DNA of 64,000 nucleotides from Hemerocallis citrina (taxonomy: Eukaryota; Streptophyta; Magnoliopsida; Asparagales; Asphodelaceae): NCBI GenBank assembly GCA_017893485.1, contig CM030358.1, positions 145,590,393 through 145,654,392 on the forward strand. Direction: 5' to 3'. The notes beneath the pieces were generated by a model that saw only the letters and a list, made by a program, of their open reading frames with translations, had not been told where the DNA came from and made no database searches. Position numbers and translations under genes: made by a program. Shown piece after piece: positions 11,407 to 24,304 of this stretch; position 1 is the first letter of the stretch; every line of letters begins with the position of its first letter.

Positions 11407-11989
11407 TGATGCGGTTTGTTTCTGGGAGAAGTGTGGATGCACCAGGTGTGAGTTCTTACTCGATTTGTATTCGGAGGAAGCTACTAGTCAGACGACCCTC
11501 GGCTGGACGAGCGGTACTGGTGACAGGTTGAGTGGGACGAGGCTGGATGTTCGGCTCGGATCAGGGAACTCGGATCCGAGGTCTGGTGTACCTGCAGACA
11601 GTCTAGGAACACCGGGGTTGGTCCCGGTGACAGACCCTCCGACGATCTAGTCAGTCACTTAAGATAGAGTAACAGTAACTAGGATTTTGGTGGAAAAAGA
11701 TTGATTACCTGGAGAAGGAGTAGGGGTCTGGTATTTATAGAAGATCCCAACCGGGTCTGGACCCGTTTGGGGCCGAGTCTGGACCCGGTTGCCCGTGTGG
11801 CTGAAGCAGTGGAAAACCAGGCAGTTTAGGACTGACGTGGCAGATGCCCGGGCAGTATCTGGGCTGACGTGGCGGCGGCCCGGGCGGTTTTCCGACGCTG
11901 ACATGGCAAATCTGGAGAATCAGGAGGTGCACGTATCCTGAGGGGATCCTGTGGCCCAGGATGGGCCACGTCATTCCTAGCCCATATCA
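11407..11989 (-). repeat. Tat-type 5' LTR
   Basis: The minus strand begins TGATATGGGCTAGG and ends CCGCATCA directly before the primer site. It shares with the LTR at 54505-55083 the start TGATATGG, a TATAAATA box (here 11732-11739), GGTAATCAATCTTTTTCC and a CGTCGGAGGGT...CAACCCCGGTGT block, and nearly the same length (583 and 579 bp). It marks the end of the dynamin gene remnant. Confidence 0.8.
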
Positions 11990-12228
11990 ATAATATATTT
12001 GTTGTTTTGTCATGTCCATATCTTTAGATACCCATGTTGGATTATCCATTTTGTGTTTTTGTCCATGTTTCTTAGTTAAGAAACTAAAAATATTTCATTC
12101 TCCCAATTCACAGGCTGCAACAAACATATTTTGATGCACAATTATGTTTTTCAACTTTTTTAGTTATCTGTATGGTCCCAAGAACTCTTAGAAGTAATGA
12201 ATATAAAAAATTAACAAAATCGGATAGT

Positions 12229-12398
12229 TCAAAATACCTCAAGTGCAGTCTCGCTTCCCTCTTTCTTTCCCAATTCAGTGAAGAAATGGTTGAGCAAAGA
12301 ACGTTTAGCCTCACGAACCTGGCAATACACAATAGACTTGGGGATGGAATTGTGTAAGCCAGTACATACCATATTAACATATGCCAAAACAGTAGTTC
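12229..12398 (-). pseudogene. Last recognised DRP1A-like exon
   Basis: Encodes [34 protein letters not shown] and [10 protein letters not shown], then drifts into SETALEVF and a TGA. A donor GAG|GTATTT at about 12233 could be the true exon end. The family's final exon (NEDPAIMERR..., ending WSK) is not seen in the remaining 240 bases before the Tat LTR at 11989. Confidence 0.85.
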
Positions 12399-12708
12399 CT
12401 GATTTATTGAACAAAAGGAATTTGATTATTTGAAGATATCCTCAGTATTCCAGTTAAATGCATTCTGAAAATGGATGTGTATCTATCTATAGGAGAAAAT
12501 CTTAAAAGTACTCTTAATTACTCATAAAGCATATTTCTAAAAACAGACATATCAAGTGTCAGCAGCGATGCACTATCAGAGACACTGAAGATAGGACAGT
12601 AAAAATGTGTTTGGATACCATGAGACAGAATATAAATTTTACAAGCATAAAGGAAGAAGCGCAATATCCTCTTCTTCACTAGCCAGATAAGTGAGAAACA
12701 AGATTTAC

Positions 12709-12937
12709 CTACTCTCCTGAGATATGAGTCATTGTATCTATCGAAAATGGAATGAGTTGGATTTCCACCCTTCTCGACATCCTGAGGATGCTTTCTGAAG
12801 AAATCAACAGTCAAGTAACTACATTCCATATCTACTAACTTAAGTGTTGCTTTCTTGCTTTCTTCTTTCATTCTCTCCAATGACTCGAAAGCTGCATTAC
12901 CAACCTCAACTTTGAGAGTGGGGTATTGCTTCAGCTC
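12709..12937 (-). pseudogene. DRP1A-like exon (effector region)
   Basis: Encodes [12 protein letters not shown], then [20 protein letters not shown] and [20 protein letters not shown]. The [12 protein letters not shown] segment points to DRP1A rather than other DRP1 members. Acceptor GTGCAG, donor G|GTAAAT, phase 1. Confidence 0.93.
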
Positions 12938-13462
12938 CTGCACAAAAACAAGCAAAACATGTTAATTATTCGACCTAATCAGAAGGGGCATAGCTATGAT
13001 TGGCAATGAAATTACTACTCTAAAGGATGCTACAAATAGAAGGCGAAGGAAACAAATGAGAGATCCCAACTGCACCAATCTAGACTCAATGGGCTTGAAT
13101 AATGCTTCCTTTTTCTCTCAGTCCTTCTATCAATCAAACATAAACTACAACTACACTATTCAATAGCAAAAGAAATGGAAAAGTTACAACCCCAACTCCA
13201 ACAAACTGTCTTCTTTCTTCCCTCAACCCCAAGTCCCCAACCCCAAACTAAGATGAAGAAGAGCAACATGAAATACGAAAGAAAGAAAGAAATTGGACAC
13301 TCCAAAGTTTTAAGGAAAAAAAATAAAGAAATAAACTATTTACGGGTCATATAGATATAGTAATGTACAAATGTGTTTATTAAAGCTTCTGACATTCACA
13401 TTGTACAAACAACAAAATTTAGTTGTCTTCAATTCTTTAAAACATTTATATATATAATTTAA

Positions 13463-13809
13463 GAGGAAAGGGAACCACATACTCGTAATGAGGAAAATTT
13501 TCTCCTATAGAGTAGTTGTACTAGTAAGGCTGGGCTTTATATGGATAATCCACACCGTTTATTATATTTCTAATGCCATAAGACGCATGTGCACAAAAAA
13601 TTAAGACATTTGGGGGCTTCTCACTCCTGCACCACATGGTGCTAATTTGTTATATTATTGAAAAATTGTTCATTGTTGCAAACCACTTAAACATGGATAA
13701 ACGATCTCCAAACGATTTGATATTTTATAGCCTACATATTTTGATATTAAAAACACAAACATTCAGTAGGAGGAAATCACCTCCTACAAGTATAGGTTGC
13801 CTTTTCTCA
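13463..13809. mobile_element. MITE copy 1
   Basis: It starts GAGGAAAGGGAACC and ends GGAGGAAATCACCTCC...TTTTCTCA, roughly inverted repeats of about 40 bp. The same element occurs at 26778-27192, with shared interior words such as TTTATTATATTTCTAATGYCATAA and AAACGATCTCCAAA. No coding capacity. Superfamily not determined. Confidence 0.6.
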
Positions 13810-14028
13810 AAATGTATTATCATTAAATGGACAAAACAGAATCATATTAACTCTACATGATCAATCTATGACAGTGAAACTACTCGGGGAGAATACAATA
13901 TAAAAAGTACGCACATGTATAGAGATTATTTTGGTTGATTATTACCAAATCCTTGCTTGCTGAAATTTTCCATGTGAAACATTTGATATGTTTAGGAGGA
14001 GTGTCATATCTTGTGCATCAAAGACACA

Positions 14029-14360
14029 AGTGATTCAGATACACGATATTTAAAACCTTCAATCCCAAGTGGATCTTACAATTCTTATTGGACGTACAAA
14101 CAGATCTAGTATAATCCAGCCCAAATCTCAACAATTGACATCTCTACTATCTAGCTTTATTTCTCTCAAGCTTTATACCATAACAACTTAATCGAGTGAT
14201 TCAGATACACGATATTTCAAACCTTCAATCCCAAGTGGATCTTACAAATTCTTATTGGACGTACAAACAGATCTTGTAGAATCCAGCCCAAATCTGAACA
14301 ATTGACATCCCTACTATCTAGCTCTATTTCTCTCAAGCTTTATACCAAAACAACATTAAA
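14029..14360. repeat. Tandem duplication, 166-bp unit x 2
   Basis: Units 14029-14194 and 14195-14360 begin AGTGATTCAGATACACGATA and differ at a few positions. They lie in an intron, with no ORF and no sign of a transposon end. Confidence 0.85.
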
Positions 14361-15386
14361 GACTAAGAATATTATACTGATTAGGAATTGAAGAACTAAT
14401 CCATAACCAGTTAACAAGTCCTCGAAGAAACTAACTGGAATCTGTCTGAATATATAAATGCCCTTGGACTGCAAGGATATTTAATATTTGTTAATTCAAG
14501 AAATTGGAGAATTTTACAGGAGCTGGCATTTGAAAGTGAATCCTAGAAACCATCCTACGCAAGGGAAAAGGTATTGTCTGAAATCACTGGGATAAAATAA
14601 TGAGGTCCAACCCAGTTTTTTCTTTTAGACATTCATTTTCTTTACCCTTATGTTAGCTTTTAACAACCTATTTAAGTTTACATTATACAGGAACTTCAAC
14701 AGATAGTTTGATGTAATAAATACATAAATAATCTATAGATCCATTCCCTTGTAACCAAACATTGTCATAATAACTACAGGGGGGCTTGTCCCTGGGGAGA
14801 TGATATGGACTACTGGAAATGTCCCATACACTATTTTTCAGACACTAATGTGTGGGTTATATTCTTTTTCCAAACACAATCATGGTTTACAATAATTTGT
14901 TTTATAGGTTAATGAGCTAAAACCGTATGAGAAAATTGGAAGGCTAACCTAGGCCATCGAGGGTCAATAATATGAACCTCTACTGCTAAAGGTGACCCTG
15001 GGCAGTTCATAGTAGCTCCGCACCAATGGGTCAGTCATAAAAATTTGTAAATTAATCTTTGTTGGCTCTCATTGTCAATAATCAACCCACACTAAAAGGG
15101 CTGATGAATAAGATGAAAAGCCATTACATCTTTGAAGATATTTCGACCCAAAAATTGACGGAAACAAAAGTTTCTAGCAAATCATCTAAATAGAATCTAG
15201 CATGAAGTTAGCTTTCTCTTCGCTAATAAGCACACTTAAAAGAATAATTTGGTGGTTCCTCTGATTGCAAAAAAAAAAAAAAAAAAACAATGATAGTTAT
15301 CTTCTTAGAATTGACTTTTCAAACTGAAACTACAAATATCACCTACTTAGAAACCAAAATGATGGATGAATAAGCAGAAAACTTAC

Positions 15387-15437
15387 TAGAGTAATTCCAA
15401 TAGCCTTATGGACCAAATCCTTTAATATAGCATGAAC
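15387..15437 (-). pseudogene. DRP1A-like exon, 17 codons
   Basis: Encodes VHAILKDLVHKAIGITL. Acceptor TTCCAG, donor CTA|GTAAGT, phase 0. Short but an almost exact match in position and spelling to the family. Confidence 0.9.
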
Positions 15438-16424
15438 CTGGAACCACGAAAAAGTAATCATCATTAAATTGGGTTGTCCATGGACCACAATAACTCAATG
15501 CAGCAAACAAAATTTTATGATTGGAACCCTCTTGTTTGTACCCAATACCTAGTTGAGGAAACTACAGACGAGAAGGGCTTGCCATACTCCTAAATATTCA
15601 GTTGACATTATCCGAATTTTCATAAATTACATTGAAATGTCCAGAAGATGGGAAAATATGATAGATTTGTGAAAAGCAATAAAACTGAAACTGAGACGCA
15701 TTAAAAAAGGACAAGAGGCAAACAGAATGCATTATAATAAGCACAAGAAAATACAATCAATTGAAATCACTAATGATATCGTCTAAGTTGACATTGAACA
15801 AATAATTCATATTCAAATATCCAAAAGGCAGATAAACCTACTCGGCTACACAATGGAATAAATAGATACAGATAACTGGATGCTGTATATAATTTTGCTA
15901 GCTTTCATTAGACAAACACATGAAACTAAATAAAATTGTAGAAAACTAGATAAAGAAAGCAATTAACATCTTTTGTACTGCTAATTAGAATTCTACTATA
16001 CATCATTATGATTAGATTTCATGTGTACACTGACATCAAGAGTCCCTTCTATAAGAGATGAGATTTTCTGAAATTGAATGGCTATTAACTGGATGTTGTA
16101 TATGGAAAATGTGCTAGAAAATAATTAGGAGGTGTGGTTTTGACAAAGAAATTTAGGCTTTCCATCAACCACTCAAGCTGGAGTGCACTATCAAAGAGAT
16201 CCAACATGTCATACAGAAAATGAGAAATCACTCTTCAAAGAGGATTGCATAGATATCCCAGATGGGTATTCCAGTGGCATTAAAGGAATTAAGAAATTAT
16301 TTTTGCCTTAACATTAAACATAAAATGGGTTGGATGAGATGAGATAATGGTGGTATTTAAAGATTATGGAAAAAGAAAAAACTAGATCATGGATTATTAT
16401 TGATCTGCTGGTATAATCACCTAC
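15438..16424 (-). other. Intron of the DRP1A-like gene
   Basis: AT-rich, 987 bp. No ORF, repeat or RNA gene recognised. Confidence 0.75.
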
Positions 16425-16650
16425 CGCATCTACAGCTGCCTCAGCAGGAGTCCTGATACTGACTAGTGAAGATTCAATGAGACGTCGGTATCCTTGTTCA
16501 GGAGCTATTAAATGAGGTTGATATCCATCTGCTTCAGTAATTAGCTTCCTTACATTCTCCATCGAAAGATGCTTGTCAAATTGCAACCTTTTCAGAGCTG
16601 CAGGGAGTAGAGTATCAAAAACGTTGTAGATCTTTTCACCACCAGTGCGC
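16425..16650 (-). pseudogene. DRP1A-like exon (stalk)
   Basis: Encodes [52 protein letters not shown] and the run to PAEAAVDA. The EQGYRRLIE block is strongly conserved in DRP1. Acceptor AACAG, donor GCG|GTAGGT. No break. Confidence 0.93.
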
Positions 16651-19312
16651 CTGTTCAAATGACATATCACTGATTCACCATCCATGAGAGAGCATAATCA
16701 AGTTTTCTGTTAAGCAAAGGGATGAGAAAATGGAATATTTATATAAACTAGAGAATGAATATTAGATATAATATTGCTAACTCAGGTAATCTAAACTATA
16801 AGTCTAAAATCACCATAAACAGAGCAGCAACGGGGTAAGGCCCCGCCTACCACTGGTCCAAGGTAGTAGATCTAGGTTCTGACAGAACTCAAGCATGGTT
16901 AGTGCCAGGTACAGTTACAGTTACAGGTGAAATTTATATTCTTAGGACCTATTGACTAAATGGGATGGGCATATAATAAGAGTATAGCCAGAATGATCAA
17001 GGGGCTACTTATTGGTAAGCAAGAAATTATCATGATAAGTAACAATTTAAATTATTATGATAAGTAACAATTTCATTCTATTGCACCAAAGCCACAAAAT
17101 GCAAAGATATAGACAATCTAGATATCTCAAACTATGGCTATATGTGTAATGTTAGTTATATTGACAAATCCGTGAATGAGTTGCCACCATTCACTGATGT
17201 AAACCCCGTCTTAAGCACCAAAATCTATAACTTGCCCTTTAATGGGTTAATAAGCAGACCTACATAGAGTAGACTATGAACATATCGACTATCCATACTA
17301 AAATATAATTGGGAGGAGTCTCTAATTGGCCTCTTCTCCCCTCTCATTCCTTTTTTGAATCATGACCATCCATAAGAAGCTTCCCTCTAGATAAATATTA
17401 GACATACATTTGGTTTCCTAGCCCCAATTAATAATGTCTTAAGGATTATCAATTTCCAGAAAGTCCTCATTAAATATGTCTTTCATTGAGCCTTTTCAAT
17501 CTCCAAAAAGGATGGTTTTAATCAATGGCCAAGCTATACGAGTGTTTTTTTACATGTGCAAAAATCCTGCCATGATTCTACTCCATACTATTATAACTCG
17601 AACAGGCAATGAAAAGCCAACCTATGGTGTGTCAAGCGACTCAAGCCAAACTTTATTGAATAGTTGTTAACAGTGTTATGCCCTGTAGAACCGTACTCCC
17701 ATAGCACCACCAATGGATAAATTTCTACTTCCTCAAAACTGAAAAATTGAACAAACACATAAACTAGGCAGATAAATCTTATACTTCATAACATCAGTGT
17801 CTGTGTGCATGCTTGCGCAGGAGAGTTCAGGTGGTGTGTTTGTTGGATTTGAGTGGGATCCTTGTTAAGGAAACAGCCCCATCTAAACTTCGTTGCCAAA
17901 TCTAAGATTATTTCTTGTTATATACTTGCTCAAATGCGGGATGGTATATTAATACTTCTGTCTTAAATAGGATTGTCATTGTTAATAAATGATATTAGGC
18001 ATAAAACTGGGAGTGTTAATTCGACGTTTAATAAGTTAACAAGGTTGAAACTATTGCTGATTGATGGTCATTTTACTTAGATTGTTTATGTATTAATAAA
18101 AGCTAGGAATTTTATAAACAATATGCCTACCGTACATAAATTAGAGAAGGCTAAGTTGCATTAAAAGGAAAGAGTATGGTTGCGTGGCCCTCGTCATAAT
18201 AAAGTAGCTCATTCGAGACAACAAGAGGAAAGACATTGGAATTGGTGGCCATCATAATGCCCCACAGAATAGAAATTAACAAAGAAGACAGCAGGAAAAA
18301 AAAAAGGCATCAACAGAAGGAAGATGAAGTTGAAGAAAAAAAGTAACAAGAGATGGGCTGGTTCATTTGATATAGAGAAAGGAAGAAATGAAGGACAGGA
18401 GAAGATGATAGCTGCAGCAGAAACAGAACAAGGAAAATGCAGAGAATGAGACGGACAGAAAAAGAGAAGGAATTCCTCTGGACAGCCATGAGAAGGAAAT
18501 AGCAGAGATTGAATTGATCCTGGTCTAACATTTATCATATCTCACATCAATTTTTGCAGAATTGCATCATCTTGCTGTAACAGTTCAACTTGCCAACAAA
18601 TGCAGAACAACTCAACCAAAAGCACCTAATTTAAACCTGAAAATTGCCATTCATCTGCAGAGACAAATCCATTGTTGGTCTAAAAACCTTCTTTGTCATG
18701 ACTTTGTTAACTGCAAAGTATCTTCTTATATCTTTCCCCTATTTTTTGGTTGCTCATGGTTGACCTTTATATACTTCTCCTTCCACTTTCTCTTCTTTTA
18801 ACTCTTAGCTCTTTTTGTTTATTTAACACTTCTATACTTCACCTACTTCTCTTTCATCTACACTCATCATCTTGTTATCTCGCTATATACTTCTGCCTAC
18901 CTATTACCCCTCCCGAAACTGTCTTTCTTCTCTTTACTAATTTTCTCATTCAGTAGTTAAGAAGTATGGGCATATGCAAACAGTACTCTTCTCTTCTATA
19001 TGCTTATTTTGGCTCACATCAGACTCCAACTTTGGACTTCCCACTATGTACCCCAGCTGTCTACAACTTGAGCCAGGCCTCAGTCTGCAGTTTTAAATTT
19101 TACATTATAGCAACAAGTCAATCAGGTGTCCTCCTTGGTGGGGTCCTAAAACTAAATTAAAGTCAGGATTAGCATCAGGGCATGAGACATAAAATTGAAA
19201 TTCAGGCACAAACAGGAGTATGGCAAACTAAAACGAAGACATATAAGACTTTATGATTGAAATTTGGAGGGAAATTAACTATTTAATGATAAAGACTGAT
19301 CTGATACTTAAC
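16651..19312 (-). other. Intron of the DRP1A-like gene
   Basis: A 2.7-kb AT-rich intron. Short open frames (for example 18209-18538 and 18562-18801) have low-complexity, hydrophobic composition and no family resemblance, so I treat them as chance. No transposon ends found. Confidence 0.7.
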
Positions 19313-19383
19313 ACGCCATCAAGATGTTCCTTGAAGTTCTAATAAAAAACACGACAAATCTCCATAATCACATATAGTTTCCC
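19313..19383 (-). pseudogene. DRP1A-like exon with premature stop
   Basis: Encodes GKLYVIMEICRVFY, then TAG (19339-19341), then NFKEHLDGV. DRP1A has a glutamine at the stop position, so a CAG to TAG change explains it. The neighbouring aspartate (to Y) and isoleucine (to N) are also altered, unlike the well-kept other exons. Acceptor TGCAG and donor GT|GTTAAG are intact and phases fit both neighbours. Confidence 0.88.
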
Positions 19384-19986
19384 CTGCACCCAACAAATAA
19401 CCACAATAATTGTTTGGAATAATGATCCCACACAAAATTAAGCAGCGTACAGTGTTATTTACTAATTATTATAATTGTTCTGAGAGTAGCAGAACAGAAT
19501 AATTCAAAATTGAGTACAAGGCTTTAGAGTATTGAAATAATTGGCTAGTGATATCTAAAGAAAGTCTACATGTTCTTGAAACCTAGGTATAAACTCATAG
19601 AAGGGGCCAAAAGAAGTTTCCTTCAAACACAGCTAGTGATGCAATTAGCAAATTGATTCTCATAATAGAACTATTGGTATCTCTTCAAGATATCTAAATA
19701 ACAATCTTGTAATGCAAAGTACTAATTGTTAGTTAAGGAGATAGACAATTAGAAACCTGAAACTTCTTATACCATGCTGAAGTTCGTAAAAGTGAAGAAA
19801 TCTCAAGCAAATAAAAAAAAGATTGTTAGCATGATTTGAAGAACATGTAAAGCACAAAACAAGCATGATTAAATCCTCCAGTAACACAAATAAAATGTTA
19901 CACTCCACAATTTTTATCAGACTTGGTAATCATGCACTAACTAAAAATCAATATGAAGTGTAAAAAATTTAAAAGAAAAAACATAC

Positions 19987-20079
19987 TCCAGCATCTGCAG
20001 AAATTGGCTTCCCAAGACGGCTTTGCTCTGTTTCAAGTTCCAGAATACTTTTATTGATAAGCGATTGTATGCCTAAATG
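19987..20079 (-). pseudogene. DRP1A-like exon with a nine-residue deletion
   Basis: Encodes [19 protein letters not shown] and [12 protein letters not shown]. In plant DRP1 proteins HL is followed by about nine residues of the type E-x-VI-x-x-RIP before GIQSLINK; here they are missing without loss of frame. Acceptor TTTGCAG, donor GGA|GTATGT. Confidence 0.9.
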
Positions 20080-20207
20080 CTGCAAAATCAGTAAATCATG
20101 TTAGCCTACAGGTAAACTACAACTGAAGTTCAGGATAAAACAATATATGCTTTTTTAATCAGCAATTCTAGTATAAGAAAAAGGAAAAGCAGATTAAATG
20201 GTGGTAC

Positions 20208-20402
20208 CTTCGAAAGCGACTTCCCCAAATGCTCAGAACCCATCCTAGGAGCAAGATGTTTGTACTCTGGGCTAGTTGCAAAATATTCGCGCTCTCTACG
20301 ATGAGCAGCAATCATGTCAACACTTTTGTTGATGTCAGCTTGAGACCGATTAACAACGCCAATCCAGGGAAACTGTAGCTTGTACGATTTTCCTTCCAAT
20401 AT
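20208..20402 (-). pseudogene. DRP1A-like exon, end of GTPase domain
   Basis: Sixty-five codons, starting [13 protein letters not shown] and including [19 protein letters not shown] and [28 protein letters not shown] is a hallmark of the family. Acceptor TTTAG, donor AAG|GTACCA, phase 0 at both ends, frame open. Confidence 0.93.
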
Positions 20403-21460
20403 CTAAAGACCCATAAACGACAGTCAAGCAAGCTCCACTTCTTTCATATTAGATGATATACATAAATAAAAACCATAGTTGAGGGGAGAAGGAATTATAA
20501 AGCATATCAGGAAAATGACACCGCTTATCATCCAAGAACATGAACCAAAATTTAACAACTAAGACATACTGAAATTCAAATTTAACTTTTATGAAAATTT
20601 TCATTATATAATTCTAGGGAATTTAGAAACTCCAATCAGCAAAGAATCACGCCATTACCAATAAAAATTGACTACATCATTAAAATTCACCAGTGAAAAC
20701 AAAGTTGGATCGGCTGCTAATAAGCTGAAACCTGTAGCAAGGAATTATCCTGACCCTAAAAACTACAGACCCAGTCAGCAAAGTACACATCCTACAAGGT
20801 TCTAAATTTTAGCGTATATGTTGCAATTTAGCGAGCAATTTAGCGAGAGAAACCAGCAATATGGCATTTAAATGTCAAAAACTAGCATTTTGGTTAAAAA
20901 TTCGTGAAATGGCAAGGAAAATATGGCATACTGGCAGATATATCAGGAAGCAATGATGCCTGAACTGATATTACGTTTACTTTGGGGTTATGATTTGATA
21001 AATAAGATTGTATTACTGGTGTTTAATATATGTTAACCTGATCTGGTTTTACAAACAAAGAGCGATCAAATTAAAACACAATTTGTCTCCTCTCCCTTTT
21101 AACACACCAACACCACCTTGCAACCCAACTGCCAAACCCACCTCTAAGTTGTTATCTCCATTCCCCTCATCTCAACCATTAAAACCAGCCCTATCATCAC
21201 CCCAATTTTGATTATTCCCACTATCACATGGTAGATGGTACCTCTCCTGATCTCGTCACGACCACTGTGCCCACCTTCTGCCGTATTTTTCCTCATCGCA
21301 ACCACTGTAGATTGCTCTTGAGCTGATCACCAAAACCATTATCACCTCTTACAATGAAAACTACTCCTAAACTCTTTGTATGCGCGTGTATTTTTTTCTC
21401 CATATGTATCTCTTATAGACTTCATCTATTCCTAATTCACTGAAATGAATTTGGATTTAG

Positions 21461-21537
21461 ATATTCCGAATTACCTTGCCGACCCCAACTAGTTGGGAAA
21501 AAGGTTTGTTGTTGTTGTTGTATATTCCGAATTACCT
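21461..21537 (+). mobile_element. 5'-truncated SINE with 16-bp target duplication
   Basis: ATATTCCGAATTACCT at 21461-21476 is repeated exactly at 21522-21537. Between them 45 bp read TGCCGACCCCAACTAGTTGGGA...(TTG)n, the 3' end typical of plant Au-like SINEs, with the CCCAACTAGTTGGG stem and TTG-repeat tail. Only the tail region was copied. The exact duplication shows a real insertion. Confidence 0.8.
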
Positions 21538-23106
21538 GAACTTCACTTTCACTCCTTTATTTATACACTAATTATTATTTTTTTGGGACTCATTTACACA
21601 TAAAAGTTGTTGAAAAACTTGATACTTGATAGCATCATGACAGCAATGAACCAAGGGAGCTAACTAATCATTATAACTTGAAATTTTTATTTCATCTTGA
21701 TTATGTAATTTAAGTAGTTAGTTAGAACTTTAGTTATTTATATTTTAGCATGTGAAACTTGTGCTGATTGGATATATTATCATTATGTCTATATCTACTT
21801 GTGAGATTGTGGGTACATAACATTGACTACGTTGTGAAAGTGGCATTTACAACATTTTGAAAGTAATTCTGAGCTGATGGGTTATTAAAATAGATGCTAA
21901 CTAATGCATACAATGAATATTAAAACTACAGAGATAATTCTTAGACCACATACAATGAATTTTCAAACTACTCAAATAATTCTTAGAGCACATACACAAA
22001 TCTTTCATGACTACCTATATTCAAACTACTCAGATATTGCTTAGAACACGAGCACAAATCTTCCATGACTACCTATATTAGTTAGATGTCTCAATATGAA
22101 GATATATATTTATTTGACAAGCCTCAATATGAAGATATTTATTATCCAACATGTGAACTCTTGGTTGACACAATACTGACATTTTCGAGAGAATCTCAGC
22201 ATGTACCCGGTATCTGCCAAGACATGACCTCTTAGCATCCAGTTCCTCATCACAATCATTGTCATCCAAACCATCTTCCACCAAAGGATAGAGTATGGAG
22301 CAAGATTTAGAGCCAAGAGACTTCACACTCGAACTGTACTCGTAATACTTCTCGTCAAATGATATATTGCAAATAATAGTTGTAACAACAGTAGATATGT
22401 AGAAATATTTCCTCTTATATGATAGTCCTTGTGATGCAAACTTAAAGATGCATTTCTGTAAAAATAAATAATAAGTGCTATAGTGAAGAACATCAACAAT
22501 CAACTGATATCAAAATTAGAATCCTGTTTCTTATAAGGGTTGAATAAAGGACGAAAGATGTTAATTTCAATGTGTTGTTCTTTGTTATTTTCTTTCAGCA
22601 ACATAGTTTGCTAATTTACAATTGATGTATCACATAGCGAGATCATTAATTGAACTCATCACATTGAAACTTGATACAATTTCTTGCATATGCACAAGGG
22701 TTAAAATATTAGGGATCAGGGAAACCGACTAGTTGTATAAGCAGTGATTCAGGAAATGCACCTAAGCGATCTGTATAGCACAAATATGAAGGAATACACT
22801 GCATGTTTTTAGTACATTTACGTTTTACCATGAAAGTGTATATGCAAGTGTAAGTTGTAGCAAGTCAGTTAATCCCTCCAACTTCACCAGGTCATTTTCT
22901 CTCATAATCTTGAAGGACCTATGGAAGTGCCCAAATCACGATCATCTTGACAGAGACCGTCAATCATATAGATAGAACTGTGCATGTCCTTTCATTCTGT
23001 TAATGAAAGAACATTGTCTTCAAGTTAGTTGAATCAACAATGGCGGTGCCCATTTTCATCTCTTAAAGATGACAACTTGGGATGGAATCCTCTATTAACA
23101 ACTAAA

Positions 23107-24304
23107 TGATGTAAACTTAACCCTAAGTAGAGAATTTCCAAGAATTTTAATTGATTAAGTTTACCAACATGTAACGCAGATTAAGTCAGAAATTGAACTA
23201 CTGATCGGTTTGATGGGTTTTTGAGATATGAAATAGTTTAACAATCCCAATTAAAGATTCAATCCTAACAATCAATAATTATATAGTTAAGCGTTCTTAA
23301 CAAGTAAAATATGCAATAATAATTTGTACTCTAATTAGCAAGTAGAAGCACACACTCAATATTTGTGAGCGACAGTAAATTCAAATAATACTCTAGAAAC
23401 GATAGATAGTACCACAAATAATAGAGAATTGAAAAGATCTCAACGGGATTCGATGAAAGGGATCGTAATCAAGGACCTCGGGTGTGTTGTTGGAGTCAAA
23501 GGCAACAAAGGGGTTGCTTGCTGTTGTTCGGGATAGGGTGTAATGGTGTCGGTGAGAGAACTCGGCTGCTGCAAGTGATCGGGGGAGGCTTCAGTACAGG
23601 CTGGTGGTGGCGGGTCGGGGTTGATGGTGAGATGGCGATGATGGAGGCAGAAAGGAGCAGCAGCGGTTTGGGGAGGAGTCGGGGTATCGGAGTTGCCGGA
23701 TGAGCAAGGGTGAGTAGCTCTGGGGCTGCTGCGGTGGTGAGGCGACTGGCGCTCGGGGCTACCGAGGAGGCTGCGGCGGCAGGCGTCGAGACGGCAAGGT
23801 GACAGTCGCGGTGGGGGCAAGGCAGTGGAGTAACAAGGAGGGAGATGAAGGTGGTCTGGGTTTTAGTGGGGAAAGAAGAAGAAGAGATTAGGGAGGAGCA
23901 CGGGTTTTGAAGGAGAAGGTGGAGATGATGAAGATGGCGGATGTGAAGGGGTTAGGGTTAGGAATTTTGTATAATGGATTTGAGAATTTGGGTGTAGTTT
24001 AGGGCTTCTCACAAACCCTAATACTTTCTTAGGATTGCTCACAAATCCTAATACTTTCTTAGGACTCTCATGGTCTCACACGCAAAAGAAAATGATGAAG
24101 AGCAATAACTCAACACAGTAATTTTTTTAACTAATAATAGCATACTTTCTCATTATTCTCAAGGCCTATATATAGGCTCAAAACAAAATCTTTAAAAAAA
24201 AATTCTAAAATATTCCAATGCAGAAAATAATAGGTGCAAATTGCAAAACTACTACATATGACTAAATTTCAAAACAAAACAAAACAGAACCGATGTCCTC
24301 ATCA
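23107..24304 (-). repeat. Solo LTR (copy 2) with 5-bp target duplication
   Basis: The repeat begins TGATGTAAACTTAA and ends GATGTCCTCATCA, so its ends are TGATG...CATCA. It is flanked on both sides by CTAAA (23102-23106 and 24305-24309). No internal domain is present. The TATA-like CTATATATAG near 24166-24175 faces the minus strand. The GC-rich middle (23450-23920) is unlike the other two copies. It sits in an intron in the same orientation as the host gene. Confidence 0.85.

Larger units (their letters stand above)
12938..15386 (-). other. Intron of the DRP1A-like gene
   Basis: AT-rich intron of 2.4 kb. It holds the MITE at 13463-13809 and the tandem duplication at 14029-14360. I see nothing else in it. 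Confidence 0.8.

Noticed and set aside
10924..11442. 172-codon minus-strand frame crossing the Tat gag and the B LTR
   Set aside because: It is a chance fusion across the joint at 11150. Only its first part is gag sequence.
18209..18960. Overlapping hydrophobic frames on both strands
   Set aside because: They result from long CT/GA-rich stretches, and no frame has conserved motifs.
22078..22503. 141-codon minus-strand frame as a possible gene in the intron
   Set aside because: No recognised domain, a short local repeat at its end and AT-rich composition; a chance frame is more likely.
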